DNA from: Phytomonospora sp040655735
GTDB lineage: Bacteria; Actinomycetota; Actinomycetes; Mycobacteriales; Micromonosporaceae
Reading direction: 5' to 3'
Assembly (NCBI RefSeq): GCF_040655735.1
Contig: NZ_JBFAKK010000002.1
Location: 434,001 to 498,000, forward strand
Length of the DNA stretch: 64,000 nucleotides
Position numbers and translations under genes: made by a program. The notes under the pieces are model-generated. The model did no database searches. It was not told where the DNA came from and was given only the letters and a program-made list of their open reading frames with translations. Shown piece by piece: positions 33,058 through 41,533 of the stretch (its first letter is position 1; each line of letters opens with the position of its first letter).

Positions 33058-33681
33058 ATGCGTAAGACGCTCACCGCCGTCGCTGGATTCGCCCTGCTCT
33101 TCGGAGCGGCCGCCTGCACCAGTGACACCAAGGAACCCGCCAGCAACGAGAACGCCGCGCCTCCGACGGCGGCGTCCTCATCGCCGGCCACGTCCGGCGG
33201 AGTCTTCGGACCCGCCTGCGACCAGATCCCGACCGACCCGTCCGACTCCGGCAGCCTCGACGCGATGGCACAGGTGCCCACCGCGACCGCCGCCGCCGGC
33301 AACCCGCTGCTGAGCACGCTCGTCACCGCCGTCGGCGAGGCCGACCTCGGCGACTCGCTCAACACGGCACCGGCGATCACCGTGTTCGCGCCGGTCAACA
33401 GCGCCTTCGAGAAGATCCCCGAGGAGGACCTCAACGCTCTGCTGGCCGACAAGGAAACCCTCACGAGCGTGCTGACCTACCACGTCATCGGTGAGCGCGT
33501 CGCGCCCGATGCGCTGGCCGGTTCGCACGAGACGCTTCAGGGCGAGTCCGTCGAGGTCACCGGCTCCGGTGAGGCGTACACCGTCAACGGCGACGCGATG
33601 GTGGTCTGCGGCAACGTGCAGACCTCCAACGGGACCGTCTACCTCATCGACACCGTTCTGATGCCGCCGGCGACGAAGTAA
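33058..33681 (+). CDS. Fasciclin-domain lipoprotein, MPT70/MPT83-like
   Basis: 207 residues. Signal peptide with Cys at residue 20 (FGAAAC), a Thr/Ala/Pro linker, then one FAS1 domain at about 70-205: ITVFAPVNSAFEKIPEEDLNALLADKETLTSVLTYHVIGERV (H1 region) and DTVLMPP (H2). Domain and context match the SigK-controlled MPT83/MPT70 surface antigens of mycobacteria. GAAGGA ribosome site. Probably surface-anchored, with a role in adhesion or redox-linked envelope function inferred. Confidence 0.87.
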   Translation: MRKTLTAVAGFALLFGAAACTSDTKEPASNENAAPPTAASSSPATSGGVFGPACDQIPTDPSDSGSLDAMAQVPTATAAAGNPLLSTLVTAVGEADLGDSLNTAPAITVFAPVNSAFEKIPEEDLNALLADKETLTSVLTYHVIGERVAPDALAGSHETLQGESVEVTGSGEAYTVNGDAMVVCGNVQTSNGTVYLIDTVLMPPATK

Positions 33682-33689
33682 TCGACTCG

Positions 33690-33717
33690 GGGCCGGCCGG
33701 GGTTTCCCGGCCGGCCC
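33690..33717 (+). terminator. 12-bp perfect hairpin after the fasciclin gene
   Basis: GGGCCGGCCGGG (33690-33701) and CCCGGCCGGCCC (33706-33717), 4-nt loop, no U tract. Terminator or attenuator between the fasciclin and molybdoenzyme genes. Confidence 0.6.
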
Positions 33718-33736
33718 GGGAAACCTGGGAGACTTC

Positions 33737-35251
33737 GTGCTGAAGAAATCGTGGAGCTTCGTCCGCTCGCATTTCCCGGACGCGCTCATCGGACTGGTCT
33801 CCTTTGCCGTAGCCGTTTCCGTCGCCGAATTTCTGGCGGCGGTACTGCGCGCGGGGAGTCCCTTTCTCATTGTCGGATCGACGATCATCGATGCGACGCC
33901 GACCCCCGTCAAGGAATACGCGGTGCGCGAATTCGGCACCGCCGACAAACCGATTCTGCTGGGCACCGTCGCGGCCGGGATGGCGCTCGTGGCGGTGGTC
34001 ACCGGCATCGTCGCGCGGCGGCGCATGTGGATCGGCGTCGTGGTCCTCGTCGCCTTCGGCGCCGCCGGGGCGGTCATGGCGATGATCCGGCCGGGCGGAG
34101 CCGCCTCGGGCTGGGTGCCTCCCCTGGTCGGCGGGGCGGCGGGTGCCGTCGTCCTCGTGGTGCTGACGCGGCTGCGCGCCGAGGCTCTGCCGAAGGCCTC
34201 GCCCTCGGCGAGGTCGCGCCGCCGATTGCTGGTAGCCGGAGGGATCGCGGTGGTCGCCGGGGCCGCCGGGCTGGCCGGGGCGCGGTTCTTGACCGCGGCC
34301 GGGGCCGTCGGCGAGCAGTCGCGCGCGAAGGTGCGGCTCCCCGCGCCGGCCTCGCCCGCCGTCGGGGTGGCGCCGCCGGACTTCTTCACCGCCAACCGGG
34401 ACTTCTACCGCGTCGACACGGCCCTGGACGTTCCGCAGATCGACGCCGACGCCTGGCGTCTGCGGATCGGCGGGAGGGTCGCCGCCGAGCGCGAGTACTC
34501 CTTCGCCGACCTGCTCGCCCGTCCCCTCATCGAGCGCGACATCACGCTCGTGTGCGTCTCGAACGAGGTCGGCGGCCCCTACCTGGGAACCGCGCGCTGG
34601 CTGGGGGTGCCGCTGGCGGAGCTGCTCGACGAGGCCGGGGTCGAGGGCGACGCCGACCAGGTCGTGAGCCGTTCGGTGGACGGGATGACGATCGGTACGC
34701 CGACGCGGGTCGTGATGGACGGCCGCGACGCGATGCTCGTCGTCGGGATGAACGGCGAGCCGCTGCCCCTCGAACACGGATTCCCGGTGCGGATGCTCGT
34801 GCCGGGCCTGTACGGGTACGTGTCGGCGTGCAAGTGGCTGACCGAGATCGAGCTGACCCGCTTCGACGACTTCGACCCGTACTGGGTGCGGCGCGACTGG
34901 GCCGCGGAGGCGCCGATCAAGACGTCCTCGCGGATCGACACGCCCAAGGCGCTGGGCAAGGTCGCGGCGGGGATGGTCCGCGTCGGGGGTGTGGCGTGGG
35001 CGCCGCACCGGGGGATCAGGTCCGTCGAGGTCCGCGTCGACGGCGGGCCCTGGGAGGCCGCGACGATCGTCGAGGCGCCGACCGCCGACACGTGGCGGCA
35101 GTGGACCTACGACTGGAACGCCACGCCGGGCCGCCACGACATCGCCGTGCGCGCCACCGACGGCGGCGGCGAACTGCAACTGGAGCCGCGGGTGACACCT
35201 TTCCCCGACGGCGCGACCGGCTGGCACTCGGTGGCGGTGCGGGTCGGATAG
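33737..35251 (+). CDS. Membrane-anchored molybdopterin-dependent oxidoreductase (SuoX fold)
   Basis: 504 residues. Four transmembrane helices in the first ~145 residues plus one at about 164-187 precede a periplasmic/outside SuoX-type domain. C273 in LVCVSNEVGG is the likely molybdenum ligand, and GYVSACKWLTEIEL and a C-terminal dimer domain (VEVRVDGGPWEAATI) are family landmarks. The GTG at 33737 has a GGGAGA ribosome site. Proximity to the SigK cluster suggests an envelope redox role, such as repair of oxidised methionine or sulfite-like substrates, unproven. Confidence 0.85.
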   Translation: MLKKSWSFVRSHFPDALIGLVSFAVAVSVAEFLAAVLRAGSPFLIVGSTIIDATPTPVKEYAVREFGTADKPILLGTVAAGMALVAVVTGIVARRRMWIGVVVLVAFGAAGAVMAMIRPGGAASGWVPPLVGGAAGAVVLVVLTRLRAEALPKASPSARSRRRLLVAGGIAVVAGAAGLAGARFLTAAGAVGEQSRAKVRLPAPASPAVGVAPPDFFTANRDFYRVDTALDVPQIDADAWRLRIGGRVAAEREYSFADLLARPLIERDITLVCVSNEVGGPYLGTARWLGVPLAELLDEAGVEGDADQVVSRSVDGMTIGTPTRVVMDGRDAMLVVGMNGEPLPLEHGFPVRMLVPGLYGYVSACKWLTEIELTRFDDFDPYWVRRDWAAEAPIKTSSRIDTPKALGKVAAGMVRVGGVAWAPHRGIRSVEVRVDGGPWEAATIVEAPTADTWRQWTYDWNATPGRHDIAVRATDGGGELQLEPRVTPFPDGATGWHSVAVRVG

Positions 35252-35269
35252 ACCGGGGCGCAGGGGAGA

Positions 35270-35296
35270 GGGGACCGTCCGATGCGGACGGTCCCC
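35270..35296. terminator. Bidirectional terminator between convergent genes
   Basis: GGGGACCGTCCG (35270-35281) and CGGACGGTCCCC (35285-35296) form a perfect 12-bp stem with a 3-nt loop, between the molybdoenzyme gene and the convergent permease gene. Confidence 0.7.
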
Positions 35297-35307
35297 TCGG
35301 TGGCGCC

Positions 35308-36150
35308 TTACTTGTCGCGGGTGAGCGCGAAGCCGGTCATGAACGGCCGCTGGAGCGCCAGGAACACCAGGATCGGCGGTACCGAGGCCACCAGGGCGCC
35401 CATCAGCAAGGGCCCGTAGGACTGGCCCTCCCCGGCGGCCTGGAGGCTGGCCAGACCGACCTGCACGACCTGGTTCTCACTGCCGGAGACCGACAGCAGC
35501 GGCCACAGGTACATGTTCCAGCCGAAGAGGAACTGGATCACGAACAGCGCGCCGGTGACGTTCCACGACATCGGGATCAGCACCCGCCACAGGAACTGCA
35601 GCGGGTTGGCCCCGTCGAGCTGCGCGGCCTCCGACAGGTTCGCCGGGAGGTTCGCGAAGTGCTGCCGGAACAGGAAGGCCGCCGTCGCCGAGGCCAGGAA
35701 CGGCACGGTGAGACCGGCGAGGGAGTCCGACATGCCGAGGTCGTCGACGATGCGGAACAGCGCCAGGATCGACACCTCGGTCGGCATCATCAGCGTGATC
35801 AGCACCAGCACGAACACGATCGAGCGGCCCGGGAAGCGGAAGTACACGAAGGCCAGGCCGGCCAGGATCCCGGTGATGGCCTTGCCGGTGGCGATGAGCG
35901 CCGACATGACCGCCGAGTTGAGCATGTAGCGCCACAGGTCGCGGTCGTTCCACACCACCGAGAAGTTGTCGCCGAGGAACTCGCCCGGCGAGAGCCGGAA
36001 GTTGAGCAGCTGCGAGTTGTTCTGGGTGGCGCCGAGCAGCGCGTAGACGACCGGCGCGCACAGCACCGCGCAGATCACGATCAGGGTGATGTGGATGTGG
36101 ATCGTGCGGCGCCTGGGTCTGCGCCGGACCGTCTTGACGTCAGCCTCCAT
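35308..36150 (-). CDS. Sugar/glycerol-phosphate ABC permease (UgpE/MalG type)
   Basis: 280 residues, six transmembrane helices. The EAA loop reads SEAAQLDGANPLQFLWRVLIPMS, the classic MalG/UgpE motif that contacts the ATPase. FLFGWNMYLWPLLSVSGSE is the substrate-site helix found in glycerol-3-phosphate permeases. Overlaps the preceding permease gene by 11 nt in an operon with a UgpB-like binding protein. No ATPase gene is adjacent. Confidence 0.85.
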   Translation of the reverse strand: MEADVKTVRRRPRRRTIHIHITLIVICAVLCAPVVYALLGATQNNSQLLNFRLSPGEFLGDNFSVVWNDRDLWRYMLNSAVMSALIATGKAITGILAGLAFVYFRFPGRSIVFVLVLITLMMPTEVSILALFRIVDDLGMSDSLAGLTVPFLASATAAFLFRQHFANLPANLSEAAQLDGANPLQFLWRVLIPMSWNVTGALFVIQFLFGWNMYLWPLLSVSGSENQVVQVGLASLQAAGEGQSYGPLLMGALVASVPPILVFLALQRPFMTGFALTRDK

Positions 36151-37519
36151 AGTGGACCCGCCTTCCCGTGGCGCGGAACTGCCAGGCGGTCACCGCGAGG
36201 ACCATGACGAACAGCACCAGCGACCGGGCCGCGCCGTCGCCGACCCACTCGGAGGACTGCACCACCGAGGTCATCGCGTCGACGGTCGCGCCGGACGGTC
36301 CGCCCTCGGTGAGGTAGGAGATCGTGCCGAAGATCTCGAAGAACGCGTAGGTCACGTTGGTGACGACCAGGAAGAACGTGATCGGCGTCAGCGACGGGAC
36401 GATGAAGTACCGCAGGCGCTGCCAACCGTTCGCGCCGTCGAGACGGGCCGCCTCCAGCATGTTCGTCGACACGTTCTGGAGTCCGGCGATGTAGAACAGG
36501 ATCGTGAAGCCGAGGGTCTTCCAGACGCTGGCCATGATGACCAGCCCGCGTGCCAGGACCGGGTCGGTCCGGTAGTTCGGCATGTCCCAGGGCGTCAGGG
36601 CCTCGAACACGTGCCCGGCGATGCCGGTCAGCGGGTCGAACATGACGAAGAACAGGATGCCGGCGATCGGCGGGCTGACCGCGAAGGGCCAGATCAGCAG
36701 GGTCCGGTAGATCGCGCGGCCCTTGATGGGCTGCGAGACCAGCAGCGCGATGCCGAGGCCGGCGGCGAGTCCGATGAGGACGGTGCCGCTGGTCAGGATC
36801 ATCGTGGTGAGGAACACCGAGCGGTAGGACGGGCCGAAGACCGAGGCCGCGGCGGCGATGACGACCACGACGGTGAGCCAGCCGCGCACACGGCGAAGCC
36901 GCGGTGCCAGCAGGCCGCTGCCGACCTTGTCGGCGCGGCGCGCGAGTTCGGCGCCGACGGCCGTGACGAGCAGGGCGGCCAGCGGGACCAGCAGCCACCA
37001 CTCGGCGGTCGGGCCGAGCAGTTCGGTGTAGTTGTCGACGCAGGAGAAGCGCTCGATGGGGTTCCCGCGCCGGGTGAGCTGCGTCGAGAGGCGAAGCGTC
37101 TCGAACAGCGGCCAGTACAGGAAGACCGCCAGGACGGCCAGCGTCGGAAGCAGCAGCGCCATGGCGGCGGCCGCGCCGCCGCGGAAGCTGCCGGCCTCGG
37201 CGCGGTCGTCGAGGTTCGCCCAGCCGCCGGGCTTGGACAGGGCGCGCCCGATCCAGGCCGTCGCGGCGATCAGGACCGCCGCGCCGGAGGTGAAGGCGAC
37301 GATCCCGACGGCGATGTCGAGCCCGGTCCGTTCGGGCTCGAAGGTGCACGCCTCCATGGGGACCATGGTCAGCAGGGGACCGAGGAAGCCCGCCGGGGCG
37401 ACGACGAGCGCGCCGCGCCGGCCGGACAGTCCGGCATTGCGCCAGACCGTCCAGCCGACGAGCGCGCCGATGAGGGTGACCGCCGCGAAGAGCGGCAGCA
37501 TCAGCGGATAGATCGGCAC
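36140..37519 (-). CDS. Sugar/glycerol-phosphate ABC permease (UgpA/MalF type), extended
   Basis: 459 residues, longer than the usual ~300 for UgpA. The typical six-helix core is the C-terminal part, with EAA loop EAARLDGANGWQRLRYFIVPSL. Extra hydrophobic segments occupy the N-terminus (YPLMLPLFAAVTLIGALVGWTVW and a second near 70-90), and about 55 extra residues (WWLLVPLAALLVTAVGAELARRADK) sit before the core. GTG 37519 lies 9 bp after the binding-protein stop. MalF-type permeases often carry such N-terminal additions. Confidence 0.8.
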   Translation of the reverse strand: MPIYPLMLPLFAAVTLIGALVGWTVWRNAGLSGRRGALVVAPAGFLGPLLTMVPMEACTFEPERTGLDIAVGIVAFTSGAAVLIAATAWIGRALSKPGGWANLDDRAEAGSFRGGAAAAMALLLPTLAVLAVFLYWPLFETLRLSTQLTRRGNPIERFSCVDNYTELLGPTAEWWLLVPLAALLVTAVGAELARRADKVGSGLLAPRLRRVRGWLTVVVVIAAAASVFGPSYRSVFLTTMILTSGTVLIGLAAGLGIALLVSQPIKGRAIYRTLLIWPFAVSPPIAGILFFVMFDPLTGIAGHVFEALTPWDMPNYRTDPVLARGLVIMASVWKTLGFTILFYIAGLQNVSTNMLEAARLDGANGWQRLRYFIVPSLTPITFFLVVTNVTYAFFEIFGTISYLTEGGPSGATVDAMTSVVQSSEWVGDGAARSLVLFVMVLAVTAWQFRATGRRVHYGG

Positions 37520-37528
37520 GGCGGTCGA

Positions 37529-38902
37529 TCAGCCGCCGTACAAGGCGTTGTAGTCGGTGAGGAGCTTCTGCGCGTCCTCCTGTGCCTTGGTGAACCGCTC
37601 GACCGGGTCGGCGCCGGAGACCAGCACGTCCTCGATCGCCTGCGTCAGCACCGCGCGGATGCTCACGAAGCTGCCGAGCAGCGCGCCGGTGGCCGCGGGG
37701 GTGCCGTTGGCCAGCGCGAGCTGTTCGGTGGCGACCTTCTGGTAGGGGTTCTCGGTGAACCAGCCCTCCTGCTCCAGCAGGGCGCCGGCGGCCTTGGTGA
37801 TCGGGATGTAGCCGGTGGTCTTGTGCCAGTCGGCGGCGTTCTTGGGGTTGTTCAGGAACTGCATGAACGCCAGCGAGCCGTCCTGCTTGGCGTCGCCCTG
37901 GTCGGCCGTCAGCCACAGGGTCGCGCCGCCGATGAGGTTGCCGGCGTAGGGGACGTCGCCGTTGTAGGGCATCCGGGAGACCTCGACGTCGAAGCCGCCG
38001 TCCTTGCCGGCGCCGACGATCGCGGTGGCGTCACCGGCCGAGGTCATGAGGAACCCGACCTCCTGGGCGGCGAAGGCGTTCTGCGGGCCGTCCCAGTCGT
38101 TCTGCTTGCCGGAGTAGTAGTACGTGCCGTTGTCGTAGAGCTCCTTCTCCCACTTGACGAAGTTGAGCAGCTCCTCCGACGTGTAGTCGATGTTCTGCGC
38201 CCGGCCCGCCCGGCCGTTCTCGTTGTCGGCGATGAGGCCGCCCTGCTGCGCGACGGCCTGCTCGGGGAGCCAGCCGTGGTTGGGCCAGGAGATGCAGTGC
38301 TTCGGCGCGTCGGCGAGCTTGAGGATCTTGGCGCACGCGGCCTCGATCTCGTCCCAGGTCTCGGGGACCTTGTCGACCTTGGCCTTCTTCAGCAGGGATT
38401 GGTTGCTGTAGAACAGCGTGGTCGAGGTGTTCCACGGCATCGAGCTGAACTGGCCGTCGGTGGTGTAGTAGTTGCGCGCGGCGTCCACGACGTCTTCGAG
38501 CACGACCGGCTCGCCGAGGATGTCGGCGCGGCCGTTGATGGCCGCCTGCACCGAGACGAACAGCGGTTCGCCGTCCTTGTTCACCGCGTCGCGCGCGTCC
38601 TGCGTCGCGGCCTCGAAGTACTGCACGATCTCGGGCGGCGTGCCCTTCTCGATCGCGGCGCTGACGGCGTCGAAGAGCACCTCATAGCTGTCGTACCCGC
38701 TGATGACGACCGGGTACTCGGGGTGCTTGGCGTTGAACTCGTCGGCGCGGGCCTTGGCCCAGTCGAGGCGGTAGTCGGTGAAGGCGATCCATACGTCGAT
38801 CTGCTTGTCGCCGGCCGCATCGTCCTCTTTGGAGCAGGCGACGGTGCCGGCGAGAAGGGTGAGAGCCGCCGTGGCGGCGATGATTCTGCGCGAGAGGCGC
38901 AT
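37529..38902 (-). CDS. ABC substrate-binding lipoprotein, UgpB-like
   Basis: About 457 residues from ATG 38902 (AGGAGAG ribosome site); an upstream start at 39010 would add non-coding-like sequence. The signal peptide has a lipobox LAGTVAC. The body matches glycerol-3-phosphate or glycerophosphodiester binding proteins (SWPNHGWLPEQAVAQQGGLIADNENGRAGRA; GFLMTSAGDATAIVGAG; ENPYQKVA near the end). First gene of the three-gene importer operon. Three 11-bp repeats resembling Pho boxes lie 108-136 bp upstream. Ligand inferred, not proven. Confidence 0.8.
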   Translation of the reverse strand: MRLSRRIIAATAALTLLAGTVACSKEDDAAGDKQIDVWIAFTDYRLDWAKARADEFNAKHPEYPVVISGYDSYEVLFDAVSAAIEKGTPPEIVQYFEAATQDARDAVNKDGEPLFVSVQAAINGRADILGEPVVLEDVVDAARNYYTTDGQFSSMPWNTSTTLFYSNQSLLKKAKVDKVPETWDEIEAACAKILKLADAPKHCISWPNHGWLPEQAVAQQGGLIADNENGRAGRAQNIDYTSEELLNFVKWEKELYDNGTYYYSGKQNDWDGPQNAFAAQEVGFLMTSAGDATAIVGAGKDGGFDVEVSRMPYNGDVPYAGNLIGGATLWLTADQGDAKQDGSLAFMQFLNNPKNAADWHKTTGYIPITKAAGALLEQEGWFTENPYQKVATEQLALANGTPAATGALLGSFVSIRAVLTQAIEDVLVSGADPVERFTKAQEDAQKLLTDYNALYGG

Positions 38903-38971
38903 TGACTCTCCTGTGGTCGGGCGCTTGCCGGGGGATGGCAGGGGCTTGAGGGGTGTAACCGTGCAGGTTGG

Positions 38972-38977
38972 AGTATC
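38972..38977 (-). promoter_or_regulatory. -10 box (GATACT) of the Ugp-like operon
   Basis: GATACT on the minus strand, 33 bp downstream of the 11-bp repeats at 39010-39038 and about 70 bp before the lipoprotein ATG. Confidence 0.4.
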
Positions 38978-39009
38978 AGCACTGTGTACGGACGGCGTGC
39001 GGTAGCCCA

Positions 39010-39038
39010 TGTTAAGCGAATGTGACTCGCAGGTAAAG
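39010..39038 (-). promoter_or_regulatory. Pho-box-like triple 11-bp repeat
   Basis: On the minus strand CTTTACC, AGTCACA and CTTAACA occur with exact 11-bp spacing (starts at 39038, 39027, 39016). PhoP of streptomycetes binds 11-bp direct repeats related to GTTCACC. Position upstream of a UgpB-like operon, a typical Pho target, supports phosphate control. Confidence 0.4.
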
Positions 39039-39136
39039 ATCGCCGCTGATCGGATATGTCGGTGTGCTTTCGGCCTTCCCGCCCGTTTCGCCGACGGCCC
39101 GTCCGGGCCCCGCGAGCAGCGGCGTAACCTGCCGGT

Positions 39137-40075
39137 GTGAGTCCACGAACCGTTCGCATCGGCACCCGTTCCTCGCCCATGGCGGTCGCGCAGGCCGAGG
39201 CCGTCGCCCGCGCTCTACGCCATGTGCATCCCGAAGACCGCGCGGAACTGGTGCGCGTCACCACTTCCGGTGACCGCTGGAAGGGCAGCCTCGCCGCGCT
39301 CGGCGGGAAGGGCGCCTTCACCCGCGAGCTCGACGCGATGCAGGTCGAGGGCGAGTTCGAGATCGGCGTGCACTGCCTCAAGGACGTGCCGGGCGACGTC
39401 GACCTGCCCGACGGCCTGATGATCGCCGCCTACGCCGCCCGCGAGGACGCCCGCGACGCCGTGGTCTCGCTGAGCGGCCGGGATCTCGACACGATGACGC
39501 CCGGCTCGATCGTCGGGACCAGTTCGGTGCGCCGTGCGGCGCAGCTGGCGAAGTACTGGCCCGCCCTTCGGGTGTCGCCGATCCGCGGCAACGCCAACAG
39601 TCGTCTGTCCAAACTCGACGGCGGCGGGCAGTACGACGCGCTGATCCTCGCCCGCGCGGGCCTGGAGCGCATCGGCCTGCCGCACCGGGCGACCGCGCTG
39701 GTCGACACCGAGCGGATGCTGCCGGCCATCGGCGCAGGGGTCATCGTGATCACCACGCGCACGACCGACACCGCGACCCGCGAGCTGGTCGAGGCCCTCG
39801 ACGACAAGCCCACCCGCCAGGCCGCCCTGGCCGAACGGGCGCTGCTGCGCGCGCTCGGCGGCAACTGCCACAGCCCCATCGCGGGCTGGGCGACGCACGG
39901 CAAGGACGGGCGGCTGCACCTGCGCGGCGCGGTCTACAGCCCCGACGGGCAGACGATGCTGGAGGCGTCGGGGAGCGAGAAACCGCGCGACGCCGAGGAA
40001 CTGGGCGCGTCGGTCGCCGAGGAGCTGCTGAAGGCCGGCGCGGGCGAGGTCATCGCCGCGGCCAAGGAGGGCTAG
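39137..40075 (+). CDS. hemC: Hydroxymethylbilane synthase homologue
   Basis: 312 residues. GTRSSPMAVAQAEAV (substrate loop), HCLKDVPG with catalytic Asp about 83, GTSSVRRAAQL, RGNANSRLSKLDGG, and LGGNCHSPIAG with C244, the dipyrromethane-cofactor Cys. All catalytic residues are kept, but several signature positions differ from housekeeping HemC (usually H-S-M-K-D-V-P, R-G-N-V-x-T-R, C-Q-V-P). No other tetrapyrrole gene is adjacent, so it could be a second copy. GTG 39137 follows TAACCT by 6 nt. Confidence 0.8.
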   Translation: MSPRTVRIGTRSSPMAVAQAEAVARALRHVHPEDRAELVRVTTSGDRWKGSLAALGGKGAFTRELDAMQVEGEFEIGVHCLKDVPGDVDLPDGLMIAAYAAREDARDAVVSLSGRDLDTMTPGSIVGTSSVRRAAQLAKYWPALRVSPIRGNANSRLSKLDGGGQYDALILARAGLERIGLPHRATALVDTERMLPAIGAGVIVITTRTTDTATRELVEALDDKPTRQAALAERALLRALGGNCHSPIAGWATHGKDGRLHLRGAVYSPDGQTMLEASGSEKPRDAEELGASVAEELLKAGAGEVIAAAKEG

Positions 40076-40133
40076 GCCGGCCGTTCCCGCAGGTCGGGGG
40101 ATGGCGCCCGCCGCCACCCCCTACCCTCACCCC

Positions 40134-41498
40134 ATGCCCGACCTGCACCTGACCCTCGACGCGACCCGCCGCCGGGGCCTCGCCCGCGACCTCGCCGCGC
40201 AGTTGCGCGAGGCCGTGCGCGACGGCCGCCTGGCCGCCGCCGACCGGCTGCCGCCCAGCCGGGCACTGGCCGCCGACCTCGGTGTGTCGCGCGGGGTCGT
40301 GGTCGAGGCCTACGCGCAGCTGGTCGCCGAGGGGTTCTTCACCTCCGCGCAGGGCTCGGGCACCCGCGTCGCCGACGTGCCGCAGCGCCCGGCCGCCCCC
40401 CAGCCGCCGCCGGCGCCCCCGCCGCCGAAAGGCCCCAACCTCCGCGTCGGCACACCCGACCTCACCGCCTTTCCCCGCCGCCAGTGGCTCGCGGCCACCC
40501 GCCACGTCCTCAACACCCTCCCGCACCACGCCTTCGGCTACCCCGACCCCGGCGGCGTCACGTCCCTCCGCGAGGTGCTCGCCGGATACCTGCGGCGGGT
40601 CCGCGCCGCCGGCGTCACCGCCGACGACATCACCATCGTCGGCGGCGTCGCCCACGGCCTCAGCCTTCTCATGCGCGCACTCGGCACCCGCGACCTCGCC
40701 GTCGAGGACCCCACCAGCACCCGCCAGCTCCCGCTGCTCACCTCCGCCGGCGCGCGCCTGATCCCCGTCCCCGTCGACGCCGAGGGCATGGACATGGCCG
40801 CGCTCGCCCGCACCGACGCCACCGCCGTCCTGCTCACCCCCGCCCACCAGTACCCCACCGGCGTCGTGCTGTCGGCGGCCCGCCGCGCGGCCCTCGGGGA
40901 GTGGCTCGACCGGCCCGGGACGGTCGCGATCGAGGACGACTACGACGCCGAGTTCCGCTACGACCGCGACCCGGTCGGCTGCCTCCAGGGGTTGCGGCCC
41001 GACAGCACCGTCCTCATCGGGTCGGTGTCGAAGGCCCTCGCCCCGGGCCTGCGCCTGGGCTGGATCGCCGCGCCCCCGGCGATCACCGCCGCCCTGCACC
41101 GCATGCGCGCCGAGACCGACCTCGGGTCGCCGATGCTGGAGCAGCACGTCCTCGCCCGCTTCATCGAGTCCGGCGAGTACGACCGGCACGTGCGCGCGAT
41201 GCGCCAGCGCTACCGGGCCCGCCGCGACGCCCTCGTCGCCGCGCTCGCCCGCCACATCCCCGGCTCGCTCGCGCACGGCGTCTCGGCGGGCCAGCACCTG
41301 TTCGTCGAGCTCCCGCCGGGCACCGACGAGGCCGCGGTCGTCGCCGGGGCCCGCGGGGTGGGCCTCGACATCCCCGGCGGCGGCGAGTACCGGCTGTCCG
41401 CGAGCGGCCCGCCCGCGCTGGTCATCGGCTTCGCCGGGCTGACCGAGCGCGCGATCGAGGACATCGTCCGCCGCCTCGCCACCGTCATCACAACCTAG
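40134..41498 (+). CDS. MocR-family regulator (GntR helix-turn-helix plus aminotransferase domain)
   Basis: 454 residues. The N-terminal GntR winged helix is RLPPSRALAADLGVSRGVVVEAYAQLVAEGFF; a Pro-rich linker (PQPPPAPPPPKGP) follows, then a type I aminotransferase domain with VEDPTSTRQ, IEDDYDAEFRYDRDP and SVSKALAPGLRLGW (the PLP lysine). This is the PdxR/GabR class, often controlling vitamin B6 or GABA genes. TACCCT ends 6 nt before the ATG. No clear target gene is adjacent. Confidence 0.85.
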   Translation: MPDLHLTLDATRRRGLARDLAAQLREAVRDGRLAAADRLPPSRALAADLGVSRGVVVEAYAQLVAEGFFTSAQGSGTRVADVPQRPAAPQPPPAPPPPKGPNLRVGTPDLTAFPRRQWLAATRHVLNTLPHHAFGYPDPGGVTSLREVLAGYLRRVRAAGVTADDITIVGGVAHGLSLLMRALGTRDLAVEDPTSTRQLPLLTSAGARLIPVPVDAEGMDMAALARTDATAVLLTPAHQYPTGVVLSAARRAALGEWLDRPGTVAIEDDYDAEFRYDRDPVGCLQGLRPDSTVLIGSVSKALAPGLRLGWIAAPPAITAALHRMRAETDLGSPMLEQHVLARFIESGEYDRHVRAMRQRYRARRDALVAALARHIPGSLAHGVSAGQHLFVELPPGTDEAAVVAGARGVGLDIPGGGEYRLSASGPPALVIGFAGLTERAIEDIVRRLATVITT

Positions 41499-41521
41499 TT
41501 GTACAACGCGGTTGTGTGCGC

Positions 41522-41527
41522 TAGTGT
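41522..41527 (+). promoter_or_regulatory. -10 box (TAGTGT) with TTGTACAA palindrome upstream
   Basis: TAGTGT ends 6 nt before the ATG at 41534. About 15 bp upstream is the 8-bp palindrome TTGTACAA followed by GGTTGTG, a possible autoregulatory site. Confidence 0.4.
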
Positions 41528-41533
41528 CCAGGC

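Noticed and set aside
36086..38905. A 939-codon plus-strand open frame across the Ugp-like operon
   Set aside because: Artefact of high GC: its product is an Asp/Gly/Arg/Gln-rich string, while the other strand encodes three recognisable transporter proteins.
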